From a bacterium (lineage in GTDB: Bacteria > Caldisericota > Caldisericia > UBA6126), in contig JAJFUD010000006.1 of assembly GCA_021372585.1 (NCBI GenBank), positions 1-34,465 on the forward strand: a DNA stretch of 34,465 bases, read 5' to 3'. Numbering within the stretch: position 1 is the stretch's first letter; each line of letters opens with the position of its first letter. Positions 16,183 to 23,834 of this stretch are shown here, in pieces. The notes under the pieces are model-generated. The model ran no database searches and was not told the origin of the DNA. It worked only from the letters and a program-made list of their open reading frames with translations. Both the position numbers and the translations under genes were made by a program.

Positions 16183-16642
16183 ACAAACTGTAATCCTCCA
16201 TTGGACAATATAACTGATAAAATCCGGATTCGATCTCGCGCATTTCATTTTCCTGTTCATCATTAGTATGATCGAATCCAAGCAGGTGAGCAAAACCATG
16301 GACGATCAATCGTATCACTTCATCCTGAAAAGTAATATGTAGATCCAGCGCGTCTCGAGAGGCTTTCGGGAGTGAAATGATTAATTCCCCTAATAAGTAC
16401 CCTTCCGGAGTGTTCTCGTTTATCTGGAAAGACAATACATCGGTGGTGTTGTCTATTTTTCTGTATTGATGGTTCACCTCGCGCATTTCTGCATCGTCAA
16501 TAAAAACCAGGCTGATCAGAGCAGGCTGGGGAATATCCGAGAATTCAGAATGGTGTAAAATCTTTTGGAGTATGCATCGCAAGTCATCCTCCGAAAATGG
16601 TAAATCCAATTCTGATTGGTGACTGACTGAACAAGTTATCAT
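16175..16642 (-). CDS. ybeY: Endoribonuclease YbeY (16S rRNA 3'-end maturation)
   Basis: Zinc-dependent RNase involved in 16S rRNA 3' maturation and ribosome quality control. It has 155 residues. The metal motif HGFAHLLGFDH gives H115, H119 and H125. Other family blocks are MREVNHQYRKIDNTTDVLSF and LLGELIISLP. It lies 5 bases after the pgpH stop, without a clear ribosome binding site, so it is probably coupled. The pgpH-ybeY pair is typical of Bacillota, though phoH, dgkA and era are absent here. Confidence 0.97.
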   Translation of the reverse strand: MITCSVSHQSELDLPFSEDDLRCILQKILHHSEFSDIPQPALISLVFIDDAEMREVNHQYRKIDNTTDVLSFQINENTPEGYLLGELIISLPKASRDALDLHITFQDEVIRLIVHGFAHLLGFDHTNDEQENEMREIESGFYQLYCPMEDYSLYG

Positions 16643-16647
16643 GGTGA

Positions 16648-18735
16648 TTATTCTTTCTTTTGCGAAGTACTGTAGGATATCCTTGAATGATATAAAGAAT
16701 CGAGCGTAAATACAAACGATTCTTTGACTTTCTCGATTTCAGAAAATGTCAGCTCTGATTCCGATAGCTGGCCATCCTGCAGTTTCGAGTTCACGATATT
16801 CGTCACCATTTCACGGATCAATCCCGTATCTTTCGTCTGCATTGAACGTACGGCTGCTTCCACTGAATCTGCTAACATCATGATCGAAACCTCTTTGCGA
16901 ATCGGCTTGGGTCCGGGGTATCGGAAAAAAGAGTCATCAGTTAAGGTGGGATCTTCCTTTTTGGCTGTTTCATACAAAAAACTGATACGAGTGGTACCAT
17001 GATGTTGAAGAATAAAATCTTGAATAACAGAGGGAAGCTTGTTGGCTTTAGCCAGTCGTATTCCCGCTTCCAAATGCTCTTTAATATGCGTGACCGCATC
17101 AAAAGGATTCATCTTATCCAAAATATTTCCGCCGGCGTTATTTTCGGTAAAATCCAGCGGATGAGCCGTTTTTCCTATGTCGTGATAATAGGCTCCGACG
17201 CGCGTAAGCAGTGGATCTGCCCCGATCTCTTCCGCAGCATGAGAGGATATATTGGCGATCATAACACTGTGCTGATAAGTGCCGGGGGTCTCTTCGAATA
17301 ACTTTCGTAAAAGAAATGAGTTCGGATCCGTCAGTTCAAATAATCGCAGAGGTGTCACAAAGTTGCCGATCGATTCCAACAATACGGTGATTCCCAAAGC
17401 CAATAAGCTTGAAATCAGCGCGTTCAAAAGACAAAGCGCCAATACAAGCCATTGATTGGATAACAGAGAGTTCTCATAGGTGAGATAAGAGAAAATCAAT
17501 TCAAATACAGCGAATATCGCTGCAGCCAGAAAACCATTCTTGATATAATCCGAGTACTTCCTGAAATTCTTTAACACAAAGAGAATGATGGATATCGTCA
17601 GGAGATAGATAACCGTAATGGCAATGTTCAACCCGAACGCGGCAGAAAGCAACAAGAAGGAAGTGATAGAAACGTAGAATGTGATATGAATATCAAAGAA
17701 TACGACCAATAATGTCGTAAACAAAAAAGCCGGTAACAGATAAGGTGAAATGGGTAACAGAAATCGAAACAACAAGACAAAAACGAAGATGATGCCGTTT
17801 AATAAAAGAAAATAATTAAATCGCTCGATGTATTCGGATGATTTATTGATAAACAGATAAAACAGCATCAGCAAAAGGAGGGCTAACGCATAAAAGAGCG
17901 TTCTTGCCAGCTGTTTCCAGTTCATCTCTTCACTATACAGCCCTAATGACTTTATCTTCTCCAGGTCTTCCTCGCTAATCGTTTGCCCCTTCGAGACAAT
18001 CTTCTGATTTTGGATAATCTCTTCTTTAACGGGTAATATTTTAGCCCTGGCTTCAGCTTTTGCCCTGTTGGTCGCTGCTTCGTCTACGAACATATTCGGT
18101 TGTATCTTTTTTTGTATCAGCAATAAACACGGCTTGATAAGAACATCCTTTGGATGGAAGGATTGGATCGTGCTAACGATACGTTGCTGAAATTCATTGG
18201 TTTTTTGTATTTCTGCTTCCCATAATCCCAGGGACAGGAGGTCGGTAATAGATTTTTTCGTAATGTCCTGTAATTGGTTTAGCGTAACAGTGTCAGTATT
18301 CAGAATAAAGTTGATCACCTCCAGGTCAGCTTTCGCGTTAGAAATATACACCTGTAAATCCTCAATCTTATCCGCTTGCGTTTTGATCTTATTATTACGA
18401 GTGTCGTTAATGCCGAAGAAAACATTATCGATATCACTCAATACCGCATCCAGAACATTGGGATCTATTCGAGGAGTAACCGGTACTTTTTCTTCTGCTT
18501 GTTTCTGAAGTTCTTCGGTTTTAATCCGATTGTAATAGAGGGTATTAATCGGTGAATAGATATCTTCCGGCGCAATATTTGCAATCTTGATATAGACAAT
18601 ATTCGAAAAATAGAAGGTCGCCAAGACAGCAGCAATCAAAACATAATTAATGACCAGAACCAGAACATGTTTCGTATGAAATAACCGAAAGAAAGAAATG
18701 ACGCGACTGTGGCTTGGGTCTGACGAACTTTCCAC
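16648..18735 (-). CDS. pgpH: 7TM-HD family cyclic-di-AMP phosphodiesterase (PgpH-like)
   Basis: A 695-residue membrane enzyme expected to hydrolyse c-di-AMP to pApA. One helix (about 22-45) precedes a 230-residue extracytoplasmic 7TMR-HDED domain, followed by seven membrane helices (about 275-460) and a cytoplasmic HD domain. HD metal ligands visible are H489 (TYQHSVM), H518 and D519 (YYHDIGK), H550 (THIKEH), H578 and H579 (LQHHG) and D623 (MLADSVEA). The start is GTG, 11 bases after the rpsU stop; GGAG is 18 bases away, so coupling to rpsU is likely. In Bacillota the equivalent is yqfF, also near rpsU and ybeY. Confidence 0.95.
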   Translation of the reverse strand: MESSSDPSHSRVISFFRLFHTKHVLVLVINYVLIAAVLATFYFSNIVYIKIANIAPEDIYSPINTLYYNRIKTEELQKQAEEKVPVTPRIDPNVLDAVLSDIDNVFFGINDTRNNKIKTQADKIEDLQVYISNAKADLEVINFILNTDTVTLNQLQDITKKSITDLLSLGLWEAEIQKTNEFQQRIVSTIQSFHPKDVLIKPCLLLIQKKIQPNMFVDEAATNRAKAEARAKILPVKEEIIQNQKIVSKGQTISEEDLEKIKSLGLYSEEMNWKQLARTLFYALALLLLMLFYLFINKSSEYIERFNYFLLLNGIIFVFVLLFRFLLPISPYLLPAFLFTTLLVVFFDIHITFYVSITSFLLLSAAFGLNIAITVIYLLTISIILFVLKNFRKYSDYIKNGFLAAAIFAVFELIFSYLTYENSLLSNQWLVLALCLLNALISSLLALGITVLLESIGNFVTPLRLFELTDPNSFLLRKLFEETPGTYQHSVMIANISSHAAEEIGADPLLTRVGAYYHDIGKTAHPLDFTENNAGGNILDKMNPFDAVTHIKEHLEAGIRLAKANKLPSVIQDFILQHHGTTRISFLYETAKKEDPTLTDDSFFRYPGPKPIRKEVSIMMLADSVEAAVRSMQTKDTGLIREMVTNIVNSKLQDGQLSESELTFSEIEKVKESFVFTLDSLYHSRISYSTSQKKE

Positions 18736-18746
18736 GGCAGTCTACA

Positions 18747-18923
18747 TTATTTTCTCCGCTTTTTAGCGGCTGCTATGCGTTTTTTGCGGCGCATAATGCT
18801 TGGCGGGTAGAAATACTCGTGCTTCTTTATCTCTGAAATCAACCCCTGTCTGGCACAATCCTGTTTAAAACGATTCATCAGAGAATCAAAGCTCTCGTTG
18901 TCTTTTCTTAATGCATAAGCCAT
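18747..18923 (-). CDS. rpsU: Ribosomal protein bS21
   Basis: A 58-residue basic protein of the small ribosomal subunit. It starts MAYALRKDNESFD, contains RFKQDCARQG and KKHEYFYPPS, and ends in an arginine/lysine-rich helix with MRRKKRIAAAKKRRK, all typical of bS21. It is short enough to be missed by length-based gene finding. The ATG at 18923 has a purine-rich AAGGGG 14-15 bases upstream, an unusually long spacing. It lies between mtaB and pgpH, as in the rpsU neighbourhood of Bacillota, although yqeY and phoH are not present between them. Confidence 0.96.
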   Translation of the reverse strand: MAYALRKDNESFDSLMNRFKQDCARQGLISEIKKHEYFYPPSIMRRKKRIAAAKKRRK

Positions 18924-18955
18924 TCTTAAATCATCAACCCCTTCGATTTTTTAAT

Positions 18956-20176
18956 TTACACAAATAAATACTCATCATTACATTCAGTGGGGGTTACCCG
19001 CACTAAACTACCGGGAAGAAGACGATCATGTGAGCGGACCAACACTTTGAGGTAATTCCTGGTGAACCCCTCATTGGATCCCTCTATCATCACTTCCAGT
19101 TCTTTTCCGATATAAGATTGTTTTATAGTATAGCTAATCGATTTTGATAAAGCAAGAAGCTGATGGCTTCTTTTTTTAATTAGCTCCTGAGAAATACGAT
19201 CGGGTAACTGTTCTGCTCTTGTGCCCGGCCGAACGGAAAAAGGGAATACATGTACTTTTGAGAATTGCACGCATTGAACAAGCTCCATTGTAGCGTTGAA
19301 ATCTGCTTCTGATTCCCCGGGAAAGCCAACGATAATATCAGTACTGACACAGAAATCAGGTATTTCCTGCCTGCACAAAGCACAAAATGCAATATACTGC
19401 TCCCTGGTATACTGCCTATTCATAGAGGTTAAGACAGCATTACTCCCTGATTGCAGAGACAGGTGAAGATGGGGGCAGGCAATAGAAGAGTTTTTCATCC
19501 ACTCGATAAGTTTTTGACTCACAAACGAGGGGCTGATAGAAGATAACCGCACTCGGTTTACTTTTGTGTTAAATTGCTCATCGATTGTCTCCAATAAATC
19601 AACCAAAGTCCTGTTTTTTTCATCTTGATACAATCCTATTTGGGTGCCAGTCAACACAATTTCCCTGTATCCGGACTGGGTTAATGCCGTAATCTCGGTG
19701 ACGATTTCCTCTGTTGGTCTGGAATACAGTCTGCCCCGGCGATAGGGGACAATACAATAGGAACAGAACTGGGAGCATCCACTTTGAATTTTAACCGTAG
19801 CTCTCGTTCTCTCGGATATATTTCGAAGAGCGGACTGAAAAACTTGTGTAGAAGAGGGCTTGTATCGAGCCTGCAGATAAGAAAAAACATCCTCGGGGTC
19901 TGAAAAGTACAAACACGTCTCATCAAGCACCTGTGACAGGAACTCAGGTTTACACCCGGTGATAATAATGTTTTTAACGGATCGATGCAAAGACTTGATA
20001 AAGCGAAGGCACTCTTTTTCTGCTTTTTCAGTCACGACACAAGCATTCACGACCAATACTTCAGCCTGGGAATACAGACGAGTACTCTCAAAACCGGATC
20101 GTATCAGATTGTCCATCAGCAAGAAGGTATTATATTGATTCACCTTGCATCCGAACGTTTTAAAAGCGATTCTCAT
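18956..20176 (-). CDS. mtaB: tRNA t6A37 methylthiotransferase MtaB
   Basis: Radical-SAM enzyme converting t6A37 to ms2t6A37 in tRNAs reading ANN codons. It has 406 residues. The N-terminal UPF0004 domain has cluster cysteines C10 (FGCKVNQYN), C46 (NACVVTEKAE) and C75 (TGCKPE). The radical-SAM cluster C134, C138 and C141 is in CSQFCSYCIVPYRRG. Further blocks are EIVLTGTQIG, HLHLSLQSGS, TDIIVGFPGE and HVFPFSVRPGT, then a C-terminal TRAM-like domain. FGCKVNQ and the length separate it from MiaB and RimO. It overlaps rsmE by an ATGA junction, the usual rsmE-mtaB order (yqeU-yqeV) of Bacillota. Confidence 0.96.
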   Translation of the reverse strand: MRIAFKTFGCKVNQYNTFLLMDNLIRSGFESTRLYSQAEVLVVNACVVTEKAEKECLRFIKSLHRSVKNIIITGCKPEFLSQVLDETCLYFSDPEDVFSYLQARYKPSSTQVFQSALRNISERTRATVKIQSGCSQFCSYCIVPYRRGRLYSRPTEEIVTEITALTQSGYREIVLTGTQIGLYQDEKNRTLVDLLETIDEQFNTKVNRVRLSSISPSFVSQKLIEWMKNSSIACPHLHLSLQSGSNAVLTSMNRQYTREQYIAFCALCRQEIPDFCVSTDIIVGFPGESEADFNATMELVQCVQFSKVHVFPFSVRPGTRAEQLPDRISQELIKKRSHQLLALSKSISYTIKQSYIGKELEVMIEGSNEGFTRNYLKVLVRSHDRLLPGSLVRVTPTECNDEYLFV

Positions 20177-20925
20177 GGATTGAATTGGGAGACGAGGTAT
20201 TGCACCAACCCAAGGGCAAAGAAACCTGCATTTTCCGCTCTAAGGATAGTGGGACCAAGAGAAGCCGGCATGAATCCTTTTTGGAGTATAGCAGAAGCTT
20301 CTTCTTGCGAAAAGCCTCCTTCCGGACCAATGAGGAGTATTATACTGTGAGATTGAGGTTTTGACCGTAAGTATTCGGATAAATCTCTTTGTTCTGCGCA
20401 CTCCCAAAAGAATAACCGGAGTTCATCGGCGTCCGCTAAGGAGCACAATAAAGAAACTAATGGCACAGGGGGAGACACGATAGGGACAAAATCCCTTCTG
20501 GCTTGTTTGGCAGCGGTAATGATAATGCGTTGCCAACGCTGGATCCTGCTCTCATTTTCCGCTTTTGGTTGTAACAATGGTGCAGAGCGTTCTGTGATCA
20601 AAGGGACAATCTCAGAAACACCCATTTCAGTAGCTTTGTCCATCACTTCATCCATTTTGCTGCTTTTAATCAGGCTTTGCCAGAGTATTAACCGGTATTT
20701 GGATTCTTTTTGACTGATTTCGCTTTGAATAATAAGTTCAGAGCTGTTTTTTTTCAATTGAATAATTTTAGCCAGGTATCTGCCTGAGTAGGTGATGATA
20801 TCCACATTCTCATCAGGACCCAACCGAAGCACATCCCGTAGATGGTGGAAATCACTGCCTTCGAGGGATATCAACTCTCCGGGATGGACAGCATGAGGAT
20901 AATAAAATGATCTCAACTCACTCAA
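20173..20925 (-). CDS. rsmE: 16S rRNA (uracil1498-N3)-methyltransferase RsmE
   Basis: SPOUT-class SAM enzyme that methylates N3 of U1498 in 16S rRNA. It has 250 residues. An N-terminal PUA-like part carries FHHLRDVLRL. The SPOUT knot is visible in KATEMGVSEIVPLITERS, ILLIGPEGGFSQEEA and LGPTILRAENAGFFAL. The start overlaps the CofE-like stop by 4 bases (ATGA), so it is coupled to that gene. The prmA and dnaJ genes that often precede it in Bacillota are absent. Confidence 0.96.
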   Translation of the reverse strand: MSELRSFYYPHAVHPGELISLEGSDFHHLRDVLRLGPDENVDIITYSGRYLAKIIQLKKNSSELIIQSEISQKESKYRLILWQSLIKSSKMDEVMDKATEMGVSEIVPLITERSAPLLQPKAENESRIQRWQRIIITAAKQARRDFVPIVSPPVPLVSLLCSLADADELRLFFWECAEQRDLSEYLRSKPQSHSIILLIGPEGGFSQEEASAILQKGFMPASLGPTILRAENAGFFALGLVQYLVSQFNP

Positions 20926-21746
20926 CTCTGCTTTTGTTTCCTTCTGCGAAATGTGTAGGAGAAATCAGATTGGTCAACATCTTCTTTCCAGGTTGGCAGG
21001 CACCCAAAAATCATACACTCTTCTGTGTCCATGATGAGTTGGTTCGTCAGATCATCCGCATCCGAATCGATCAGATGAACCGGAGCATCCCGAATGATGG
21101 CGATGGGAGTTTGTTCCACCGTCTCCCCCATTACAAGATTGGCGGCTGAAGCAAGGTTGTCGGCGATATTGCTTCTGGAAACGATCAGCTTTCTTCCGAA
21201 CAAATCACTCTCTCCTCTTTTGTCTATCATCCCGACAAAACCGGCGATGCCGATCGCAACACCATAGGTTCCGGCCCGAAGAGGGACGACTTGCGAATCG
21301 GATATAATGATGCCTACCTCTTTATGGAAAATCCTTCGGATAAACTCCTTGATCATTTCAGCTTTCTTAGCTGGTTGTTCCGGCCAGAGAATCGCATGGT
21401 CATGAGGAGCATTGGATCTGTCTGCTCCGCCATAAGCGACTAAAATGCCATTTTTAATGGTGGTAATCACTTTGGGAATACCACCCAGGATCACATCAGC
21501 TTCCTGTAGGATCACTTGGCAAAACCGGTCATCAATTTGGTATTCATTGGCCAGGGCATACGCTTCTTCACTCACATGAATGGTCTTCAGGGAAACGACC
21601 CTGCCCTCAGCGACAGAAATCAATTTCGATGAGATAACGATGATGTCCCCTTCTTGAATTTGGAAGGGAGTCAGGCATGTTTCCAACAGTTCGAAAAGAT
21701 CGAACTTATGCTTCATTATTTCAGTTTTTACAGGGATAACTAACAA
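20922..21746 (-). CDS. CofE-like F420-0:gamma-glutamyl ligase family protein
   Basis: A 274-residue protein of the coenzyme F420:L-glutamate ligase fold. Recognisable blocks are EGDIIVISSKLISVAEGR, the metal/phosphate-binding region ILVAYGGADRSNAPHDH, IIISDSQVVPLRAGTYGVAIG, MIDKRGESDLFGRKL and NIADNLASAANLVMGE. CofE adds glutamates to F420-0. No other F420 biosynthesis gene is in the window, so the true acceptor may differ. The TTG at 21746 is preferred because GAGG lies 6 bases before it; the frame is open to a TTG at 21758. It heads the thirteen-gene operon and faces etfBA across about 97 bases. The family is confident, the substrate is not. Confidence 0.85.
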   Translation of the reverse strand: MLVIPVKTEIMKHKFDLFELLETCLTPFQIQEGDIIVISSKLISVAEGRVVSLKTIHVSEEAYALANEYQIDDRFCQVILQEADVILGGIPKVITTIKNGILVAYGGADRSNAPHDHAILWPEQPAKKAEMIKEFIRRIFHKEVGIIISDSQVVPLRAGTYGVAIGIAGFVGMIDKRGESDLFGRKLIVSRSNIADNLASAANLVMGETVEQTPIAIIRDAPVHLIDSDADDLTNQLIMDTEECMIFGCLPTWKEDVDQSDFSYTFRRRKQKQS

Positions 21747-21787
21747 ACGCCACCTCAAATCTTTTCATATTATTCAAATCACTTTCT

Positions 21788-21795
21788 ATTATAAT
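21788..21795. promoter_or_regulatory. Palindromic, potentially bidirectional -10 box (CofE-like / etfB)
   Basis: ATTATAAT is self-complementary, so both strands read TATAAT. It lies about 48 bases before etfB and about 41 bases before the CofE-like start. The -35 regions on both sides are weak. It could serve both divergent operons. Confidence 0.45.
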
Positions 21796-21843
21796 AAGAA
21801 ACGGTAATTTATTTTAAGAACTTCCGAAGAACAGGAGTGACTG

Positions 21844-22641
21844 GTGATTAGAATAGCGGTTTTGTTAAAACAGGTTCCTGATATTGAGCGAAATGTAAAG
21901 GTCACTATTAATGCAAATTCTTACAATATTAACCGGCAAGGGGTGCCGTCTATCATGAATCCTCACGACAGAAATGCCTTAGAGGAAGCCTTATGTTGGA
22001 AAGATCAAGTTGGTGCGGAAGTAGTCTGTTTTTCTATGGGACCAACACAAGCCGCAGAGATCTTGAAAGAAGCGATTTCAATGGGAGCAGATGAAAGTTA
22101 TTTAATCACTGACAGACTATTCGCCGGCTCCGATACATTAGCGACTTCGCTGATTCTTTCTGAAGCGTTGAAAAAGACGGGTCCCTTCACCTATGTTTTT
22201 TGTGGAAAACAAGCGCTTGACGGTGATACGGCACAAGTTGGCCCTGGTGTCGCCGTTCGGTTACAAATGCCGCAGGTGCTCAATGTTCAACGTACCCTGA
22301 TTCGATCCGCTGAACAATTCGTTGTGCAGAGAGACTACCGCAACTCTATTGAAACGATAGCGGTACCTACGCATAGCCTGGTTTCTTTATGCAAACATGC
22401 AAACACTCCCAGGTTACCAAGCTTACGAGGTTTGTTTCTGTGTCATACTTACCAACCTACCCTCCTCACCAACCAGGAGTTAAAAATCTCCCCGGAAAGA
22501 ATCGGGTTAGAAGGATCACCGACCCGAGTAGTCAATACATTCACCCCTCAGTTGGATAAAACGATCCAAAAGCTGAAGCCTGAAAACGGACAAGCTCTCT
22601 TCCAGATTATAAAATCCAAGATGAATGAGGTAATGGGATGA
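21844..22641 (+). CDS. etfB: Electron transfer flavoprotein beta subunit, bifurcating type
   Basis: Small subunit of the EtfAB flavoprotein. It has 265 residues and starts with GTG after AGGAGTGACTG. It begins IRIAVLLKQVPDIE; the adenine-nucleotide loop GKQALDGDTAQVGPGVA is of the DGDTAQVGP type known from electron-bifurcating Etfs, where the beta subunit carries the bifurcating FAD. NPHDRNALEEAL and the C-terminal SPTRV region also fit. It overlaps etfA by ATGA. No acyl-CoA or lactate dehydrogenase gene is next to the pair, so the partner cannot be told. Confidence 0.94.
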   Translation: MIRIAVLLKQVPDIERNVKVTINANSYNINRQGVPSIMNPHDRNALEEALCWKDQVGAEVVCFSMGPTQAAEILKEAISMGADESYLITDRLFAGSDTLATSLILSEALKKTGPFTYVFCGKQALDGDTAQVGPGVAVRLQMPQVLNVQRTLIRSAEQFVVQRDYRNSIETIAVPTHSLVSLCKHANTPRLPSLRGLFLCHTYQPTLLTNQELKISPERIGLEGSPTRVVNTFTPQLDKTIQKLKPENGQALFQIIKSKMNEVMG

Positions 22642-23834
22642 GAATTGAAGTAGTGGCAGAAAAATGTAATGCTTGTCAGCTCTGCGTAAAAAAATGTCCG
22701 TACAGTGCTATCCAAATCCAAAACAAATGTGCGCACATACTACCAGCCTGTATTTTATGCGGTATTTGTATAGAAGTTTGTCCCCAGAAAGCCCTGTCAT
22801 TAATCGGGGTGAAACAGCAATCTATGGATCTTAACGGAGACCTTTGGGTATACCTGGAAATCCAGAACGAGACTGTCACCATACCCAGTCTGGAAATTGT
22901 GTCGAAACTCCATTTTTTACTCCAGGATTATCCGCATCCAAAAAAAATTATAGGGCTGATAATCGCCAAAGAGGTGCCGTCATTAAAAAATTATTCCCAG
23001 CTCTCGGACATCGGTCTTGAAGGCATTATCACCATACCCTCTTTAATGGACGCTCCGTTGGAGAATAAAGCGATCGCATTATCCTCAATCATTCAACAGC
23101 AAAAACCCCTTTCCCTGCTATTTCCTGCCTCCGATGAAGGCAGAGATCTGGCACCACGGTTAGCCACACTTTTGGAAACAGGATTAACCGCTGATTGCAC
23201 CGAATTGTCCTTTGACCCGAGAACACACTTGCTCGTCCAGACAAGACCAGCTTTCAGCGGTGATCTGATGGCAAGTATCGTCTGTCCATTTCACCGACCG
23301 ATGATGGCTACCGTACGACCCCACTCTTTCCCGGTTCTTCCCTTATCCGAATCTTCAAAACCTCTCTCAATAACCGTTTTGGAAGATCATGCCCTGTCGT
23401 CGGAAATGGGTTTGCCTTTGGTCCTGGAAAAAGAACCAAAACATTCTCTCTTCCCTCCCATTGAAGACAAATCAATCGTGATCGGCGTCGGCAGAGGAAT
23501 CGGATCCAAAGAAAATATCGACCTGGTGTATGAGTTTGCTCAATCCGTCAACGCAGCTATCGCTTGCTCCAGACCGATAGTTGACCATGGGTGGCTCCCC
23601 TCTGAACTTCAGGTGGGCATGTCCGGCAAATCGATAGCGCCTAAAATTTATGTGGCACTGGGTATATCAGGATCAGTCCAACACTTAACAGGGATCAAAG
23701 GAGCAGAGTTAATTATTGCCGTGAACAAAGATGAAGAAGCCCCTATCTTTCAGGTGGCTCATGTCAGCCTGGTTGGTGATATTCGAACCCTTCTCCCGGA
23801 ACTTAAGCGCTATCTGATTCAGGAAGCAAAATAG
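22638..23834 (+). CDS. etfA: Electron transfer flavoprotein alpha subunit with N-terminal 2[4Fe-4S] ferredoxin domain
   Basis: Large Etf subunit, 398 residues. Residues 1-56 form a ferredoxin domain with C10, C13, C16, C20 and C38, C41, C44, C48. Relatives with this fusion (LctC, CarE types in acetogens) belong to ferredoxin-linked bifurcating complexes. The Etf alpha domain follows, with GVGRGIGSKENI, CSRPIVDHGWLP, QVGMSGKSIAPKIY, GISGSVQHLTGIKGA and NKDEEAPIFQVA. One oddity: the usual ADYGIVGD motif reads AHVSLVGD here. Its last 32 bases overlap the end of the convergent M16 peptidase gene. Confidence 0.95.
   Translation: MRIEVVAEKCNACQLCVKKCPYSAIQIQNKCAHILPACILCGICIEVCPQKALSLIGVKQQSMDLNGDLWVYLEIQNETVTIPSLEIVSKLHFLLQDYPHPKKIIGLIIAKEVPSLKNYSQLSDIGLEGIITIPSLMDAPLENKAIALSSIIQQQKPLSLLFPASDEGRDLAPRLATLLETGLTADCTELSFDPRTHLLVQTRPAFSGDLMASIVCPFHRPMMATVRPHSFPVLPLSESSKPLSITVLEDHALSSEMGLPLVLEKEPKHSLFPPIEDKSIVIGVGRGIGSKENIDLVYEFAQSVNAAIACSRPIVDHGWLPSELQVGMSGKSIAPKIYVALGISGSVQHLTGIKGAELIIAVNKDEEAPIFQVAHVSLVGDIRTLLPELKRYLIQEAK

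Noticed and set aside
16183-16299. Upstream extension of the CNNM protein by 39 residues
   Set aside because: It would overlap ybeY by 125 bases; the ATG at 16182 has GGAGG upstream and precedes the first membrane helix directly.
19985-20350. A 121-codon forward frame across the mtaB/rsmE junction
   Set aside because: It spans the ATGA junction of two conserved genes on the other strand and has no start signal.
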